The notes under the pieces are model-generated. The model worked only from the letters and a program-made list of their open reading frames with translations, was not told the origin of the DNA and searched no databases. Below are positions 6,395-7,598 of a stretch of 7,598 bases of DNA, one piece after another. Position numbers and translations under genes: made by a program. The stretch spans positions 1-7,598 of the forward strand of contig MVCT01000091.1 of the NCBI GenBank assembly GCA_002049945.1, read 5' to 3'. This DNA comes from Candidatus Cloacimonas sp. 4484_140 (GTDB lineage Bacteria > Cloacimonadota > Cloacimonadia > JGIOTU-2). Within the stretch, counting starts at the first letter, position 1. Each line of letters opens with the position of its first letter.

Positions 6395-7411
6395 ATGTTA
6401 AAAGAAAACTTTATTGATTTTATTGAGAAAGGGATCAAAGAAAATTGGGAACTCAAGGCATTTACAAATTACAGAGGTGATACGCTAACCTACGGGCAGA
6501 CCGCAAATGAAATTCTGAAGCTCCATCATATATTCAAAGCCCTCGACATGAAAAAAGGTGCCAAGATAGCAGTGCTGGGAAAGAACTCGGCGAACTGGGC
6601 AATTACGTATCTCGCAGCAGTCACATACGGTGCAGTTATTGTGCCGATCCTTCCAGATTTTAAAGCCGATGATATTCATCATATTTTGAATCACTCGGAC
6701 TCGGGAATGTTGTTTGTCGGCGATGGACTTTATGAGGATATTGATGAAGCTAAAATTCCAAACATAGATGTTATTTTTGCTATTGAAGATTTCTCAATAC
6801 TCTACAAAAAGCATAAATCTTTCAAAGAAGGCATCACAAAAGCAGCCATACAATGGGATACGGAATTTGCAAAAAAACTGACTCCAGGCTTTTTCAATTT
6901 TGAAAAAATCACTAATGACAAATTGGCAGCTATTGTATATACATCCGGCACGACTGGATTTTCCAAAGGCGTGATGCTGTCTCATAACAGCTTGATCGGG
7001 AATATCGTGTATGCTCATGAGCACATGCCGCTAAAAGCAGGAGAACGAATTCTCTCATTCCTGCCGCTCGCTCACGCTTATGGATGTGCATTTGAATTTC
7101 TATTCCCATTCACACTTGGTTGTCATATTACATTTCTTACGAAGTTGCCTTCACCCAAGATCATCCTGAAGGCATTTGCAGATGTGAAACCACATCTTAT
7201 TCTCTCGGTGCCGCTTATCATTGAGAAAATATATCGCAAGCAGGTCAAGCCGGTTCTTGATAAAGGAAGCATGAAGGTTCTTATCGCTCTCCCCGGTTTG
7301 AAATCCGTGATCAAAAACAAGATCAAGAAAAAACTGGTTACTGCATTTGGGTTTGAAATCCGTGATCAAAAACAAGATCAAGAAAAAACTGGTTACTGCA
7401 TTTGGCGATAA
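6395..7411 (+). CDS. Long-chain acyl-CoA synthetase (AMP-forming), N-terminal part, frameshifted
   Basis: The ATG at 6395 follows AAGGAG (6384-6389) after five bases. The first 319 residues are a normal start of an AMP-forming acyl-CoA synthetase of the long-chain (FadD-like) group: the adenylate-forming P-loop YTSGTTGFSKGV at 182-193, SFLPLAHAYG at 221-230, and HLILSVPLIIEKIY at 267-280. The enzyme activates fatty acids with ATP and CoA at the membrane face. At residue 319 (TAFG) a 55-base tandem duplication shifts the frame, and the ORF ends after 19 unrelated residues (FEIRDQKQDQEKTGYCIWR). With one repeat copy removed the frame joins the downstream half exactly. It lies 32 bases behind the GNAT stop and may share its transcript. 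Confidence 0.88.
   Translation: MLKENFIDFIEKGIKENWELKAFTNYRGDTLTYGQTANEILKLHHIFKALDMKKGAKIAVLGKNSANWAITYLAAVTYGAVIVPILPDFKADDIHHILNHSDSGMLFVGDGLYEDIDEAKIPNIDVIFAIEDFSILYKKHKSFKEGITKAAIQWDTEFAKKLTPGFFNFEKITNDKLAAIVYTSGTTGFSKGVMLSHNSLIGNIVYAHEHMPLKAGERILSFLPLAHAYGCAFEFLFPFTLGCHITFLTKLPSPKIILKAFADVKPHLILSVPLIIEKIYRKQVKPVLDKGSMKVLIALPGLKSVIKNKIKKKLVTAFGFEIRDQKQDQEKTGYCIWR
7295..7404 (+). repeat. Perfect 55-base tandem duplication
   Basis: Bases 7295-7349 and 7350-7404 are identical (both begin GGTTTGAAATCC and end GCATTTG), with one further matching base. 55 is not a multiple of three, so the duplication breaks the acyl-CoA synthetase frame. The reading LKSVIKNKIKKKLVTAFG appears once in each of two frames. 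Removing one copy gives TAFGDNFYEIVVGG, the normal family sequence. Confidence 0.97.
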
Positions 7412-7598
7412 TTTCTACGAGATCGTAGTCGGCGGAGCAGCTTTGAATGAAGAAGCTGAAGCTTTTTTCCAGGGCATCAAATTTCCTATTACTATTGGTT
7501 ACGGTATGACAGAGTGCGGACCGCTCATCAGCTATTCGGATTGGAAAATGCATAAACCTGCTTCCTGCGGACAAACAATAAACTTCCTGAAGGCAAAA
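7350..7598 (+). pseudogene. Acyl-CoA synthetase, continuation after the frameshift (3' truncated by the window)
   Basis: In the frame of the second repeat copy the sequence reads GLKSVIKNKIKKKLVTAFG, then DNFYEIVVGGAALNEEAEAF and GYGMTECGPLISYSDW. These are the middle motifs of AMP-forming acyl-CoA synthetases: VVGGAAL and the GYGMTE adenine/ATP-binding motif (7497-7514). The frame is open to the window end, where CGQTINFLKAK lines up with the usual SCGK..(D)..K(I) stretch. There is no Shine-Dalgarno site of its own, so it is the second half of the gene at 6395, not a separate gene. The hinge and C-terminal lid domain lie beyond the window. Confidence 0.88.

Noticed and set aside
7560..7598. 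Possible extra frameshift at the window end (alternative frame reads NNKLPEGK)
   Set aside because: The original frame CGQTINFLKAK already aligns with the usual SCGK...K stretch of the family, so no shift is needed.
1..7598. CRISPR array, tRNA, rRNA or insertion sequence
   Set aside because: No regularly spaced repeats, no cloverleaf or rRNA core sequence, and no transposase motif were seen on either strand.

Overview
The window looks like a piece of a low-GC, Gram-negative-type bacterial genome. Most genes have good Shine-Dalgarno sites, there is one lipoprotein signal peptide, and all recognisable genes are on the + strand. The lineage cannot be fixed from the sequence. The ATPase-GNAT fusion, the acyl-CoA synthetase style and the base composition would suit an uncultured anaerobe of the FCB/Cloacimonadota type, but that is a guess. 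A short archaeal-looking fragment inside one gene hints that the DNA came from a community that includes archaea such as methanogens.

Layout. (1) 1-1790: a two-gene type II restriction-modification operon, made of the 3' end of an Eco57I/PstI-like adenine methyltransferase and a complete BsuBI/PstI-family endonuclease (predicted target CTGCAG). (2) 1853-2587: a predicted lipoprotein and a 58-residue two-helix membrane protein, probably co-transcribed. (3) 2588-2694: a short AT-rich gap with a possible promoter and a small inverted repeat. (4) 2695-4935: a second defence-type block, consisting of a short, apparently truncated DprA/SMF-like Rossmann ORF, an AbiEi-like antitoxin, an AbiEii-like nucleotidyltransferase toxin, and a previously unmarked 32-codon ORF coupled to the toxin stop. 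All junctions in this block overlap by 4 bases. (5) 4946-6362: an RsbW-like ATPase fused to a GNAT acetyltransferase, broken in the middle. (6) 6395-7598: a long-chain acyl-CoA synthetase (AMP-forming), broken near its middle and running off the window.

The defence blocks (1 and 4) are visibly more AT-rich than the housekeeping-like genes (5 and 6). This fits an acquired defence island next to older chromosome.

The two strongest observations are breaks in the housekeeping half. In the ATPase-GNAT gene about 90 bases near 5490-5582 encode ELNASDERGINVVRE...FARTRSIGDV, the conserved box of the archaeal clamp-loader small subunit (RfcS). It sits where the first part of the GNAT fold should be, and the reading frame changes at its left edge. 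In the acyl-CoA synthetase a perfect 55-base tandem duplication (7295-7349 and 7350-7404) shifts the frame; removing one copy restores a normal AMP-binding enzyme. Both could be biological, but both also look like chimera or assembly faults. The 55-base length equals a common assembler k-mer size. Raw reads should be checked before either gene is called a pseudogene in the living organism.
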